From Marinobacter mangrovi (GTDB lineage Bacteria > Pseudomonadota > Gammaproteobacteria > Pseudomonadales > Oleiphilaceae): a stretch of 64,000 bases of DNA. The notes beneath the pieces were generated by a model, which saw nothing but the letters and a program-made list of their open reading frames with translations, searched no databases and had not been told where the DNA came from. The translations under genes and the position numbers were made by a program. Positions 1 to 7,481 of the stretch are shown here, piece after piece. Within the stretch, counting starts at the first letter, position 1, and each line of letters starts with the position of its first letter. Location of the stretch: NCBI RefSeq assembly GCF_016798325.1, contig NZ_JAERVO010000004.1, positions 310,001 through 374,000 of the forward strand. Reading direction: 5' to 3'.

Positions 1-1430
1 GCCCGGTCTGACAATAACGGCCAGGGGGCGATCGCTTCCAGTTCGAAGGCCAGCTCCAGCAGGTCGCGCTCGCAACCGTGCCGGGCCGACAGATGCACGG
101 CCACCGGCAGGTTCTCGGCCGTCTGGCCACCGGGCAGGCTGATGGCCGGCGCCCCCGTGGCGTTGGCCAGTGGTGTGAAGGCCACGTAGCGGCGCAGCCG
201 GGCAAACAGTTCCTCGAATGACAGTTCCGGGCTCAGGTAGCCCAGCTTTGGCGTGGTGTGGGCCAGCGCCGGGGACAGCACAACATCCACGCCCATCTTT
301 TCCAATCCCTCCGCATACTGTTTCTGGCTACGCTGCAGCCGCCAAAGTGCGCCTGGCGTGCGGTGCAGGTTACGGCGGAAGCGATCGGCCAGACCCCGGG
401 TCAGGCTGTCAACGCGTTGCGGGTCGAAATCCCGGTCCAGGATGCGATGACCAAAGCGGGCCATCAGGAACGCCAGGCAGGACCAATAGTGCGCAAAGTC
501 GTCGGCGAAGCGAGCGGCGACGGGGATATCGATCGGCATCACGGTATGGCCCTGCTCGCCCAGACGCCTGGCGATCGTCTCGACCACGTTGCGGGTGGTG
601 GCATCGGTCGCGTCGCCGGTAATGGAATCCAGCACCAGACCAACCCGCAACCGCCGCTTGCCCGGGCCCAGCACCTCGCCAATGGGCGGTAGCCGTTTAT
701 TCAGGTAATAGCGCTCCGCGCCGGCCAGGAAGTGGGCCGTGTCCCGCACACTGCGGGTGACCACGCCTTCGCCGATGATGTTGATCGGCAGGGATCGCGC
801 CGCCTCGCTATCGACCAGCCGGCCGCGTGTCGGCTTGAGTCCCACCAGTCCGCAACAGGCCGCCGGAATGCGAATCGAACCGCCGCCGTCGTTGGCGTGG
901 GCAATGGGCACCACGCCGGCCGCCACCAGCGCGGCCGCGCCACCGCTGGAGGCGCCGCAGGAATAGGCCGGGTTCCAGGGGTTGCGGGTCGCGTCGGTAT
1001 GAGCCGGCTCGGTGGACGCGTTGAAGCCGAATTCCGGCAGGGAGCTCTTGCCGATACTGATCAGGCCCTGGGCCAGGTACTGTGCCGCAAAGGCGTTGGT
1101 GTGCGTTGCCGGTTTGGACGGCACGGCCAGGGAGCCATGTCCAGTGGGCAACCCTTTGACATCCGTGTTGTCCTTGATCAGAGTCGGCACCCCGGCAAAA
1201 ACGCCATCACCGGGATGAGCGGCCTGTCGCAGGGCGTTCTCGTAGTCGGGGGTTGCGATGCCGTGCAGCCGCGTTGCCATGGCGCGTGCCCGCTGGATCG
1301 ATGCGCTCACGGCCTCGCGCGCACTGATCTCGCCCTGTCGGATCAGCCGGGCGAGGGCGGTGGCATCGTGGCGGCCGAGGGCGTCGTCGGTAAAGGCATG
1401 GATCGGCGTGGGGCGTTCCTGAGCGGTCAT
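1..1430 (-). CDS. Amidase signature family enzyme (3' end outside window)
   Basis: The reading frame opens with ATG at 1430 and runs to the window edge without a stop, giving about 476 visible residues. This is near the full length for the amidase signature family, so only the C-terminal end is missing. The Ser-cisSer-Lys catalytic triad is visible: Lys86 in TLIKDN, Ser161 in CGASSGGAAA and Ser185 in DGGGSIRIPA, with the family's typical 24-residue spacing between the two serines. These enzymes hydrolyse carboxamides in the cytoplasm. It lacks obvious GatB or GatC neighbours, so it is more likely a stand-alone amidase than GatA. The substrate cannot be read from the sequence. No signal peptide is visible. 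Confidence 0.88.
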   Translation of the reverse strand, partial: MTAQERPTPIHAFTDDALGRHDATALARLIRQGEISAREAVSASIQRARAMATRLHGIATPDYENALRQAAHPGDGVFAGVPTLIKDNTDVKGLPTGHGSLAVPSKPATHTNAFAAQYLAQGLISIGKSSLPEFGFNASTEPAHTDATRNPWNPAYSCGASSGGAAALVAAGVVPIAHANDGGGSIRIPAACCGLVGLKPTRGRLVDSEAARSLPINIIGEGVVTRSVRDTAHFLAGAERYYLNKRLPPIGEVLGPGKRRLRVGLVLDSITGDATDATTRNVVETIARRLGEQGHTVMPIDIPVAARFADDFAHYWSCLAFLMARFGHRILDRDFDPQRVDSLTRGLADRFRRNLHRTPGALWRLQRSQKQYAEGLEKMGVDVVLSPALAHTTPKLGYLSPELSFEELFARLRRYVAFTPLANATGAPAISLPGGQTAENLPVAVHLSARHGCERDLLELAFELEAIAPWPLLSDR

Positions 1431-1600
1431 GGCTGGTCCGGTTATCGAGTGTTTTTTGAACTCTAGCCGATCCCGGAACGTGACTGAATGTCCTATCAGG
1501 AAACATGTGGCGTCATTCCGGTTTCAGGCGGCCGCGTTTCTCGCTAAGCTCTTATTCCTTCAGTTCAAAGCATGCGTTGTCAGTGGGAGAAAAGTCCGGG

Positions 1601-2206
1601 ATGAGTTCGGTTGAATTGCTGGTGAAACACTTCCTGGGAATCTATTTCCTCATGATCGGCCTGCACTACACGAGCCGCAGCCTGGGGCTGTTCGAACGCA
1701 TGCGGTTCTCCCACATTCACTACGGTGCCCGGGGCAGTCACACCTGGTGGCACCGGCATATCTTCAACCTCTTTCGTGCCAGTATCCTGGCCGTCTGCGT
1801 GGCGCGCATCGTGGTCGATATCGATCCCTGGCTCGGTGTGTTCCCGACGCTCTACCAACCGGTTATCCTCGCCGCCGGGGCGATCCTGCTGCTGGCCTCT
1901 TTCTCGTTGATCGATTACGTGCAGGCGTACATGCACGAGGACTGGCGCTCGGGTATCGACAGCCAGCATCGGGGGCACCTGATTACCAGCGGGCCTTTCC
2001 GGCGCTCGCGCAATCCGCTGTTCATGGCCATCATCCTGGGCCAGTTGGGGTTTTTCCTTGCGCTGCCCAGCGTATTCTCTCTGGTTTGCCTGATCGTGGG
2101 GGTGGTCGTGATCATCCGCCAGGCGAGGGCCGAGGAAGACGCGCTGGCCCGTCTCTACGGTGATGCCTACCGGGAATACCAGGCCCGGGTACCGCGCTGG
2201 TTATGA
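1601..2206 (+). CDS. Isoprenylcysteine carboxyl methyltransferase-like membrane protein
   Basis: About 201 residues with four to five hydrophobic segments. The C-terminal half carries the ICMT/phospholipid methyltransferase pattern: a GPFRRSRNPLF stretch followed by a hydrophobic hairpin and an EEDALARLYGDAYREY tail. These integral membrane enzymes use S-adenosylmethionine; bacterial substrates are mostly unknown. The start at ATG 1601 is preferred over an upstream ATG at 1505 because GGGAGA lies about 10 bases upstream and the protein then begins directly before the first hydrophobic segment. The stop overlaps the start of the next gene by four bases (ATGA), so the two are probably co-translated. 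Confidence 0.75.
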   Translation: MSSVELLVKHFLGIYFLMIGLHYTSRSLGLFERMRFSHIHYGARGSHTWWHRHIFNLFRASILAVCVARIVVDIDPWLGVFPTLYQPVILAAGAILLLASFSLIDYVQAYMHEDWRSGIDSQHRGHLITSGPFRRSRNPLFMAIILGQLGFFLALPSVFSLVCLIVGVVVIIRQARAEEDALARLYGDAYREYQARVPRWL

Positions 2207-3081
2207 TCCCGCGGCGCATTATCTTCAGCCGCAAGGGTTTCGATTCCAGTTCCGGCGGTTGTCCCAGTCCCATCCTGCCTGACGGGCGGCTGCTGTCGTT
2301 ACCGATTCCGGATGCACGCTCGACCGTGTCTTTCGGCGATATCGTCCATCACGGGCAGTCCCTGGGCGACACCGTCGGCCCGCTGACCCGGCAACGCCTG
2401 TCGGCCACCAGTGGCGCGCATATCGACCCGGATCTCAACGCCGAAGCATTGCCACGCCAGGCCGGCTGGCGGCCGATTTTCGGGCAGAGTGGGGCGGCCC
2501 AGGGCCATCTCAAGAATCAGGGCGTGGCGGAAGGCGACCTGTTTGTTTTCTTCGGCCTGTTTCGACCGGTGATTGAAACGGCCAACGGCTGGTGCTTCGA
2601 TCCCGCGGAACCGGCCCGGCACGTGATCTGGGGATGGCTGCAGATCGGTGCGATCCAGTGCGTGGACGCGCTGGAGGCCGACGACATGGCCTGGGCGCGC
2701 TACCATCCGCATTTCCGCTGGCAGGACGATCCGGGCAACACCCTCTATCTGGCGTCGGATCACCTGACGCTGGATGACCATCCTCCGGCGTTGCCCGGAG
2801 CAGGGTGGTTTGAGCAGCACCGCGCCTCGTTGCAGCTGACGGACCGCCGGGCCACCCGGCCGGGCGTCTGGGCGTTGCCGCGCTGGTTCTATCCCCGTGA
2901 CGGGCACGTGCCCCTGACGTACCACGCCAAACCCGAACGCTGGCAGCGGGAAACCCACCGGGTGGTGCTGCAGGCCGTCGCCCGCGGGCAGGAATTTGTG
3001 TTGAATGCTGCCGACTATCCCGAGGCGCTGCCCTGGATTCGCTGCATCATTCACTCGAACGCCGGGGTCGCCTGCGACTGA
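2203..3081 (+). CDS. Nmad3 (nucleotide modification associated domain 3) family protein
   Basis: 292 residues, no signal peptide or membrane segment. The N-terminal pattern RRIIFSRKGFDSSSGG, then CPSPILPDGRLLSLPIP, the later FGQSGAAQGHLKNQG and GDLFVFFGLFR, match my recollection of the Nmad3 family. That family was proposed by comparative genomics to act with DNA or nucleotide hypermodification systems; no biochemical activity is established that I know of. The start overlaps the stop of the methyltransferase-like gene. No phage genes or other base-modification genes are adjacent, so the partner system is not obvious. Coding is secure; the family assignment is from memory and should be confirmed by profile search. 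Confidence 0.7.
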   Translation: MIPRRIIFSRKGFDSSSGGCPSPILPDGRLLSLPIPDARSTVSFGDIVHHGQSLGDTVGPLTRQRLSATSGAHIDPDLNAEALPRQAGWRPIFGQSGAAQGHLKNQGVAEGDLFVFFGLFRPVIETANGWCFDPAEPARHVIWGWLQIGAIQCVDALEADDMAWARYHPHFRWQDDPGNTLYLASDHLTLDDHPPALPGAGWFEQHRASLQLTDRRATRPGVWALPRWFYPRDGHVPLTYHAKPERWQRETHRVVLQAVARGQEFVLNAADYPEALPWIRCIIHSNAGVACD

Positions 3082-3142
3082 TACGGCGCGCCTTCGGCAA
3101 GTACCTATACGTTCTCGAGACGGGTTTCATTAGCTTGCTTTG

Positions 3143-3865
3143 ATGAATAATTCATCCTCTTCAGCGGTTTATCGCCTTGATCCGGCCCGGGTGCGCGGGG
3201 AATTCCTGCGGCTGCTGCCGATATCCCTGTTCGTCATTGCTTTTGGCACGGCGTTCGGTCTGGCCGCTGTGCAGAAGGGTATCCTGCCGCTGGAAGCCAC
3301 GTTCATGAGCGTGCTGGTGTTCGCCGGCGCCTCCCAGTTTGCGGCCCTGGAACTCTGGGGCGATCAGGTGGCCCTGCTGCCGTTGATGGCCATTACCTTC
3401 GCCATCAACTCCCGGCATATCCTGATGGGCGCCTCCCTCTACCCGATGTTGCGGGATATGAAGACGTCACAGCGCTACGGACTCCTGCTGGTACTCACCG
3501 ATGCCAATTGGGCGATCGCCGCACAGGATTACCAGAACGGCCGACGCAACCTGGAGGTGATTCTCGGTGGCGGCATTGTGCTGTGGCTGGCCTGGTTGAT
3601 CGGCACGTTGCTGGGTGTCTACTTTGGCGGGCTGCTGGCGCATCCGGAGCAGTATGGTCTGGACATGGTGCTGGGCTGCTTCCTGCTGGCCATGGCCCTG
3701 GGCGGGCGCAAGAACCCGCGGGTCCTGCTGGCCTGGATCGTGGCCGCGGCGGCAGCCATGGCCGCGTACTGGTGGTTGCCGCCACATACCCATGTCGTGG
3801 TGGGGGCGCTGGCCGGCGGTGTGGTGGGATTCTTCTGGCTGGAGCGCAAGACCGATGAGCATTGA
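3143..3865 (+). CDS. azlC: AzlC family branched-chain amino acid exporter, large subunit
   Basis: 240 residues with about six hydrophobic segments. Characteristic AzlC features include the FAGASQFAAL motif near residue 55 and INSRHILMGASL near residue 85. AzlC pairs with the small AzlD subunit to export branched-chain amino acids or related compounds across the inner membrane. A TTG at 3140 precedes the ATG at 3143; the ATG is the more likely start, although the ribosome-binding site is weak. The downstream azlD start lies inside the last codons of this gene, so they form one transcript with coupled translation. Confidence 0.9.
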   Translation: MNNSSSSAVYRLDPARVRGEFLRLLPISLFVIAFGTAFGLAAVQKGILPLEATFMSVLVFAGASQFAALELWGDQVALLPLMAITFAINSRHILMGASLYPMLRDMKTSQRYGLLLVLTDANWAIAAQDYQNGRRNLEVILGGGIVLWLAWLIGTLLGVYFGGLLAHPEQYGLDMVLGCFLLAMALGGRKNPRVLLAWIVAAAAAMAAYWWLPPHTHVVVGALAGGVVGFFWLERKTDEH

Positions 3866-4166
3866 AACATCGCCGCTGGGCGTGCTGGCCATTATTGCCG
3901 TCATGGCGCTGGTCACCCTGGCAACCCGCTGGGGCGGGCCGTTTTTGATGTCCTACGTGACCATCAATCCCCGCATCGAGAGCTTCATCAACACCATGGC
4001 CAGTTCCGTGCTGATCGCCATCCTCACCCCAATGGCCATCACCGGCGATCTGGGCGCCCGGGTGGCATTGGGAACGACTGGCCTATTGATGCTGGTGCTG
4101 CACAAGCCGCTGCCGTCGATTGCCGCGGGGATTGCGGCGGCGGCAGCGGCCCGTTACTTCTTCTGA
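3855..4166 (+). CDS. azlD: AzlD family branched-chain amino acid exporter, small subunit
   Basis: 103 residues, almost entirely hydrophobic with three to four predicted membrane helices. It has the family-typical RWGGPFLM stretch near residue 25 and the MASSVLIAILTP segment. It is the partner of AzlC in a two-component exporter. The start at ATG 3855 overlaps the end of azlC by 11 bases, which fixes the start and indicates translational coupling. The open frame extends further upstream within azlC but that extension is an overlapping shadow. Confidence 0.88.
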   Translation: MSIETSPLGVLAIIAVMALVTLATRWGGPFLMSYVTINPRIESFINTMASSVLIAILTPMAITGDLGARVALGTTGLLMLVLHKPLPSIAAGIAAAAAARYFF

Positions 4167-4186
4167 ATCGACGGTGAGCGGAGGGA

Positions 4187-4966
4187 TCAGGCCGCCCGGG
4201 CTGCCTTGACCACGTCGTAGGCGTTGCTGATTTCCCGGGTCTTCTCTTCGGCCATTTCCCGCATGCTTTCGGGCAGGCCGCGTCCGGCCAGCTTGTCCGG
4301 ATGATTTTCGCTCATCAGCTTGCGATAGGCGCGTTTGACTTCGGCGTCGCTGGATTCCTCGGAAACCCCCAGAACCTTGTAGGCATCGGCCAGCTTCTGG
4401 CCGCTGGTCGGCCCGGCGCCGGTTGATCCGCCGGCACCGCTGTAGGCACCACGCATCATGGCTTCGAGCTGATCGATTTGCGATTCCGGCAGCCCCAGCT
4501 TGCGGGCGATGCGCAACAGCATCTCGTGTTCGGCCGGGTGAATGGCGCCGTCGGCCGCCACGGCGGAGACTTGTACTTGCAGGAACATCTGCAATAGCGC
4601 CCGGTTGCCGCGGGTGACGCTCAGCAACTGCTCCAGTTCCGCATCCAGGTCGAAGTCTGCTTCCTTGCCGCGCCGGAACGCCGCCTTGGCCGTTTCGCGC
4701 TGCTGACCGGAGAGGTGCAGGCGGTTGAACAACGTTTCCGCCACCTGGATTTCATCCTCGGTGACCACGCCGTCGGCCTTGCACATGGCGCCCATAACGG
4801 CGAACGTGCTCTCCAGGAACTGGGACTGGATGTTAAAAATGCCGGAACGCAGCTTGCTGCGCAGGGCGTTGATGAGGAAGTAGCCGACAGCGGCACCCAT
4901 GATCAGGCCCGGCAGGCGGCCAATCTGGTAGCCAATCAGGGCCCCGAAGAAGATCGCGAAAAACAT
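4187..4966 (-). CDS. djlA: Co-chaperone DjlA (membrane-anchored J-domain protein)
   Basis: 259 residues in the standard DjlA order. An N-terminal membrane anchor (about residues 1-35) has the glycine-spaced GALIGYQIGRLPG pattern. A TerB-like helical domain follows (about 55-165, AMCKADGVVTEDE). After a Gly/Ser linker comes a C-terminal J domain (about 195-255) with YKVLGV and the essential HPD tripeptide in ENHPDKL. DjlA stimulates DnaK ATPase activity and is linked to envelope stress and capsule regulation in enterobacteria. Length and architecture are complete. It is convergent with azlCD, with about 20 bases between the stops. Confidence 0.93.
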   Translation of the reverse strand: MFFAIFFGALIGYQIGRLPGLIMGAAVGYFLINALRSKLRSGIFNIQSQFLESTFAVMGAMCKADGVVTEDEIQVAETLFNRLHLSGQQRETAKAAFRRGKEADFDLDAELEQLLSVTRGNRALLQMFLQVQVSAVAADGAIHPAEHEMLLRIARKLGLPESQIDQLEAMMRGAYSGAGGSTGAGPTSGQKLADAYKVLGVSEESSDAEVKRAYRKLMSENHPDKLAGRGLPESMREMAEEKTREISNAYDVVKAARAA

Positions 4967-5137
4967 GCACTGAATCCTATCGTGTTTTTTGCCATGCCGG
5001 GAGTTACGATACGTTTATCTGCAGGCAGATGCAGGTGTTGTCCAACGGCGATGCCGTATGAGGTCACACAGGGTCGGCTTTCCGGTCTGGAATGGCTTTA
5101 TATTGGCACCGTGTAGCGAATTTCAAGGATGATGAAC

Positions 5138-5593
5138 ATGCGCAAGCTCATGACCCTGGCCACACTGGCGCTGGCTGCGATGCCGTTGCAGGCCGAAGTG
5201 TACCAGTGGACAGACGCCCAGGGGCAGGTCCATTTTGGCGACCGGCCGCCCGCCAACGCCCAGGCCCGCGAAAAACAGATTCAGTCGCCACAGCCTCTCA
5301 ATGGCGACGGTGAAGACAACGCCACCCGCCTCAAGGAACTGGACGAGTTCTTCCAGCGTCGGCAGCAGGAGCGGCAGGCGGAAGAGCAGGCGGCCGCCAA
5401 GCGTGAAGCCGCCCGGGGAAAACGCGATGCGGCCTGCCGCAAGATGCTGGCCGAACTCAATCACATGAAGTCCATCAACCGCTTCTACCGCCTTAACGAC
5501 CAGGGCGAGACCGTCTACCTGAGCGATGAAGAGGGCGACCGCATGCGCGAGAAATACCGGCGAACCTACGAAGAACGCTGCGGCGACCGGTAA
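5138..5593 (+). CDS. DUF4124 domain-containing exported protein
   Basis: About 151 residues with a signal peptide (MRKLMTLATLALAAMPLQA) followed at once by the DUF4124 signature VYQWTDAQGQVHFGDRPP. The rest is charged, helical and possibly coiled coil. The N-terminal domain is a small periplasmic module of unknown function found in many gammaproteobacteria. Three in-frame ATG codons occur at 5129, 5132 and 5138; AAGGA at 5125-5129 overlaps the first, so the third ATG is the best start. A second DUF4124 protein lies at 31156-31680. Confidence 0.85.
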   Translation: MRKLMTLATLALAAMPLQAEVYQWTDAQGQVHFGDRPPANAQAREKQIQSPQPLNGDGEDNATRLKELDEFFQRRQQERQAEEQAAAKREAARGKRDAACRKMLAELNHMKSINRFYRLNDQGETVYLSDEEGDRMREKYRRTYEERCGDR

Positions 5594-5617
5594 TTCGCGT
5601 GCGGTGACGGGCCCCTC

Positions 5618-6184
5618 TTAGTAGTCCGGGTTTCGCAGATAGTGCTCGATGCCGAACACGTGGGCGTCCTCGTCCGCCAGTTCCCGCAGGGAATCCGCCA
5701 GACGCAGCAGGTATTCGTCGTTGGGGCCGCTGGGGCCGTGGGCGCCGGCGATCTGGCGGGCGATGTCGCGCTCGTGGGCCGGGCCCAGGAACGCCGTGTT
5801 TTCCGGCGTGGCGATGTACACCAGACCTTCCGCCTGCTCACCGTTATCGAACGTCAGCGGCGTCGTGAAACGCAGGTAGCCGTTCTTTTCCCGCACATCC
5901 AGGTGGTCGAACACCTCCGGTGAGATCCGGTAGGCCATGCCCCGGCAGGTCACGCCCGGCTGTTCGATCAGGGTGACGACCCGCCCCGGCGACTCCACGG
6001 TGCCGCGATGGTCGTGGGAGCCCTGCCAGAAACGCCGCGCCCAGCCCTCGATCGAAGCAGGGCGGCGTTCCAGGTAGGGGAAGTCGGCTTTGAAAATCAG
6101 CGAGCCGTAACCGAACAGCCAGACGGATTCCCGGCCGTCGAAGCGGTGTCGCTGGCGATTGATCTCAATGGTATTGGCGGACAT
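5618..6184 (-). CDS. ChaC-like gamma-glutamylcyclotransferase
   Basis: 188 residues. The N-terminal substrate-binding loop FGYGSLIF (residues 24-31) and the catalytic glutamate Glu99 in DVREKNGY match the ChaC/GCG family. That family cleaves glutathione to 5-oxoproline and cysteinylglycine in the cytosol. Length agrees with the family. It is convergent with the DUF4124 gene, with about 25 bases between stops. It is followed upstream on the same strand by a solute-binding protein gene only 9 bases away, so transcription from that gene may reach it in reverse order. Confidence 0.88.
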   Translation of the reverse strand: MSANTIEINRQRHRFDGRESVWLFGYGSLIFKADFPYLERRPASIEGWARRFWQGSHDHRGTVESPGRVVTLIEQPGVTCRGMAYRISPEVFDHLDVREKNGYLRFTTPLTFDNGEQAEGLVYIATPENTAFLGPAHERDIARQIAGAHGPSGPNDEYLLRLADSLRELADEDAHVFGIEHYLRNPDY

Positions 6185-6193
6185 GTAGTGACG

Positions 6194-7087
6194 TCAGTTC
6201 TGGAATTCAGGGTCCACTATATCATGCCGTTCAGGGGTGGCTGGTTGACCGGCGGTCTGGATGTTGAAACGGCAATGGCGGGCGATTTCCGCGGTTTTCT
6301 GGTTCAGGGGGCGGGGCAGCGGTTGCACCGGTTGCAGCTGGCTGACGATGCCGTTGGCGCGCAGTTGGCGAAGGCCGTCATTGAAGGCGGCCATGCGGCC
6401 CCGGTTGCCGGGGAGGGAACGCGTCAGCAGCAGGTGCAGGTAAGCGGCATGGACCACGCGGGGATGATAGGTAATCTGTCGGGCTTCCTCCGGCGTGAAC
6501 TCGTTTTTCAGCATTTGCAGTCCGACGCGGACATCGATGGGGAACAGGTCGATGCGACCGGCCAGCAGCTTGCGGAAATTCAGCGCATCGGAGGTGGTCG
6601 TGTCAGTTTCGATCCAACCCTGATCCCGGGCCTGCTGGATGACGTCGCCGTAGGCGTAGTCCTGGGTGAGCCCCACCCGCAGGCCGCGCAGATCGTCGGC
6701 GTGCTGCCAGTCGAAGGTGCGATCGGTCCGGTGGAAGAACACGTACCGGATGGGGGTAATCGGAGCGCTGTAATAGAAGCTGGCGGCGCGGCCGGGCGAG
6801 CAGGACCAGGCTGCCGTGCCGTCCCAGTGGCCGTCCCGGGCGAGTCGGTAGGATCGGGACCAGGGGAAGAATCCCCACTCGACGTCAATGCCTTCCAGCG
6901 CAAAGGCGCGGCGGATGATGTCGCTGACGAATCCGTGCGGCGGTTGTTCTGACAGATAGGGAAGCCAGTTGCCGTTGGTCAGGCGGACGGTTTCGGCGCT
7001 GCTGGTGGCGCTCCACAGCAGGATCAGAAGGGCTACCGTGCCGCACAGATTTTGGCTGACATGTGATCGCAAATCCGGGCGAAACAT
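6194..7087 (-). CDS. Orphan periplasmic solute-binding protein (SBP_bac_3 type)
   Basis: About 297 residues with a signal peptide ending at SSA/ETVRL. The body resembles the extracellular solute-binding domain of polar amino acid ABC transporters (SBP_bac_3). No permease or ATPase genes adjoin it. Signature stretches are WGFFPWSRSYRLARDG and NFRKLLAGRIDLFPIDV, both shared almost word for word with the protein at 15876-16763. ATG at 7087 is chosen because AAGGAAG lies 11 bases upstream and the signal peptide then starts near the N-terminus; a longer frame to 7198 would put 37 extra residues in front. Such orphan binding proteins may serve a distant transporter or a sensor. Confidence 0.8.
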   Translation of the reverse strand: MFRPDLRSHVSQNLCGTVALLILLWSATSSAETVRLTNGNWLPYLSEQPPHGFVSDIIRRAFALEGIDVEWGFFPWSRSYRLARDGHWDGTAAWSCSPGRAASFYYSAPITPIRYVFFHRTDRTFDWQHADDLRGLRVGLTQDYAYGDVIQQARDQGWIETDTTTSDALNFRKLLAGRIDLFPIDVRVGLQMLKNEFTPEEARQITYHPRVVHAAYLHLLLTRSLPGNRGRMAAFNDGLRQLRANGIVSQLQPVQPLPRPLNQKTAEIARHCRFNIQTAGQPATPERHDIVDPEFQN

Positions 7088-7298
7088 GACGTATGTCGCT
7101 TCCTTGCCGTAATGTGTCTGCGGTCGTCCACCACGGGCGGCGCAGGTCCGCCAGAACGATAACAGCTCTCCGCAGGGGCGGCATCCTTCAGCGTACAACC
7201 GTTACATCATTTAACTATTCTATAAAGGTCAGTCTGGCATCTTCCCGCTTTCGATACGCCGGAGTATGCTCAGAAATGGGCAACCTGAGTGAGCAGCC

Positions 7299-7478
7299 AT
7301 GGGCGACGTTATTCCGTTCCGAAAACCTGCGGGTAAAGTGACCCGCAAAGGCCTTTGCCAGCATGACATTCATAAATGGGTGGTGTGTAAAGGCAAACAG
7401 TTCGATGTGAAATCGGGCAAGCTGATCACGGTCTACCGCTGCGAGCGCTGCGGCAAGCAGAAAGTGAAAGGGCATTGA
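7299..7478 (+). CDS. Small zinc-ribbon-like protein (59 aa)
   Basis: A 59-residue frame beginning MGDVIPFRKPAGKVTRKG. It has a metal-binding-like arrangement: CQHDIHKW at residues 20-27, a lone Cys at 30 and YRCERCGKQK near the C-terminus. The Cys/His spacing suggests a small zinc ribbon. It is strongly basic. No signal peptide is present. The gene lies in the divergent gap between the solute-binding protein and the convergent HD-GYP gene, whose stop lies 4 bases beyond. I recognise no characterised homologue; similar short hypothetical proteins occur in marine gammaproteobacteria. The coding call rests on the conserved-looking cysteine pattern and clean start and stop. Confidence 0.7.
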   Translation: MGDVIPFRKPAGKVTRKGLCQHDIHKWVVCKGKQFDVKSGKLITVYRCERCGKQKVKGH

Positions 7479-7481
7479 TCG

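Noticed and set aside
218-1466. Plus-strand open frames covering the first 1.4 kb
   Set aside because: They are complements of the amidase gene; the minus-strand frame has full catalytic motifs and reaches the window edge without a stop.
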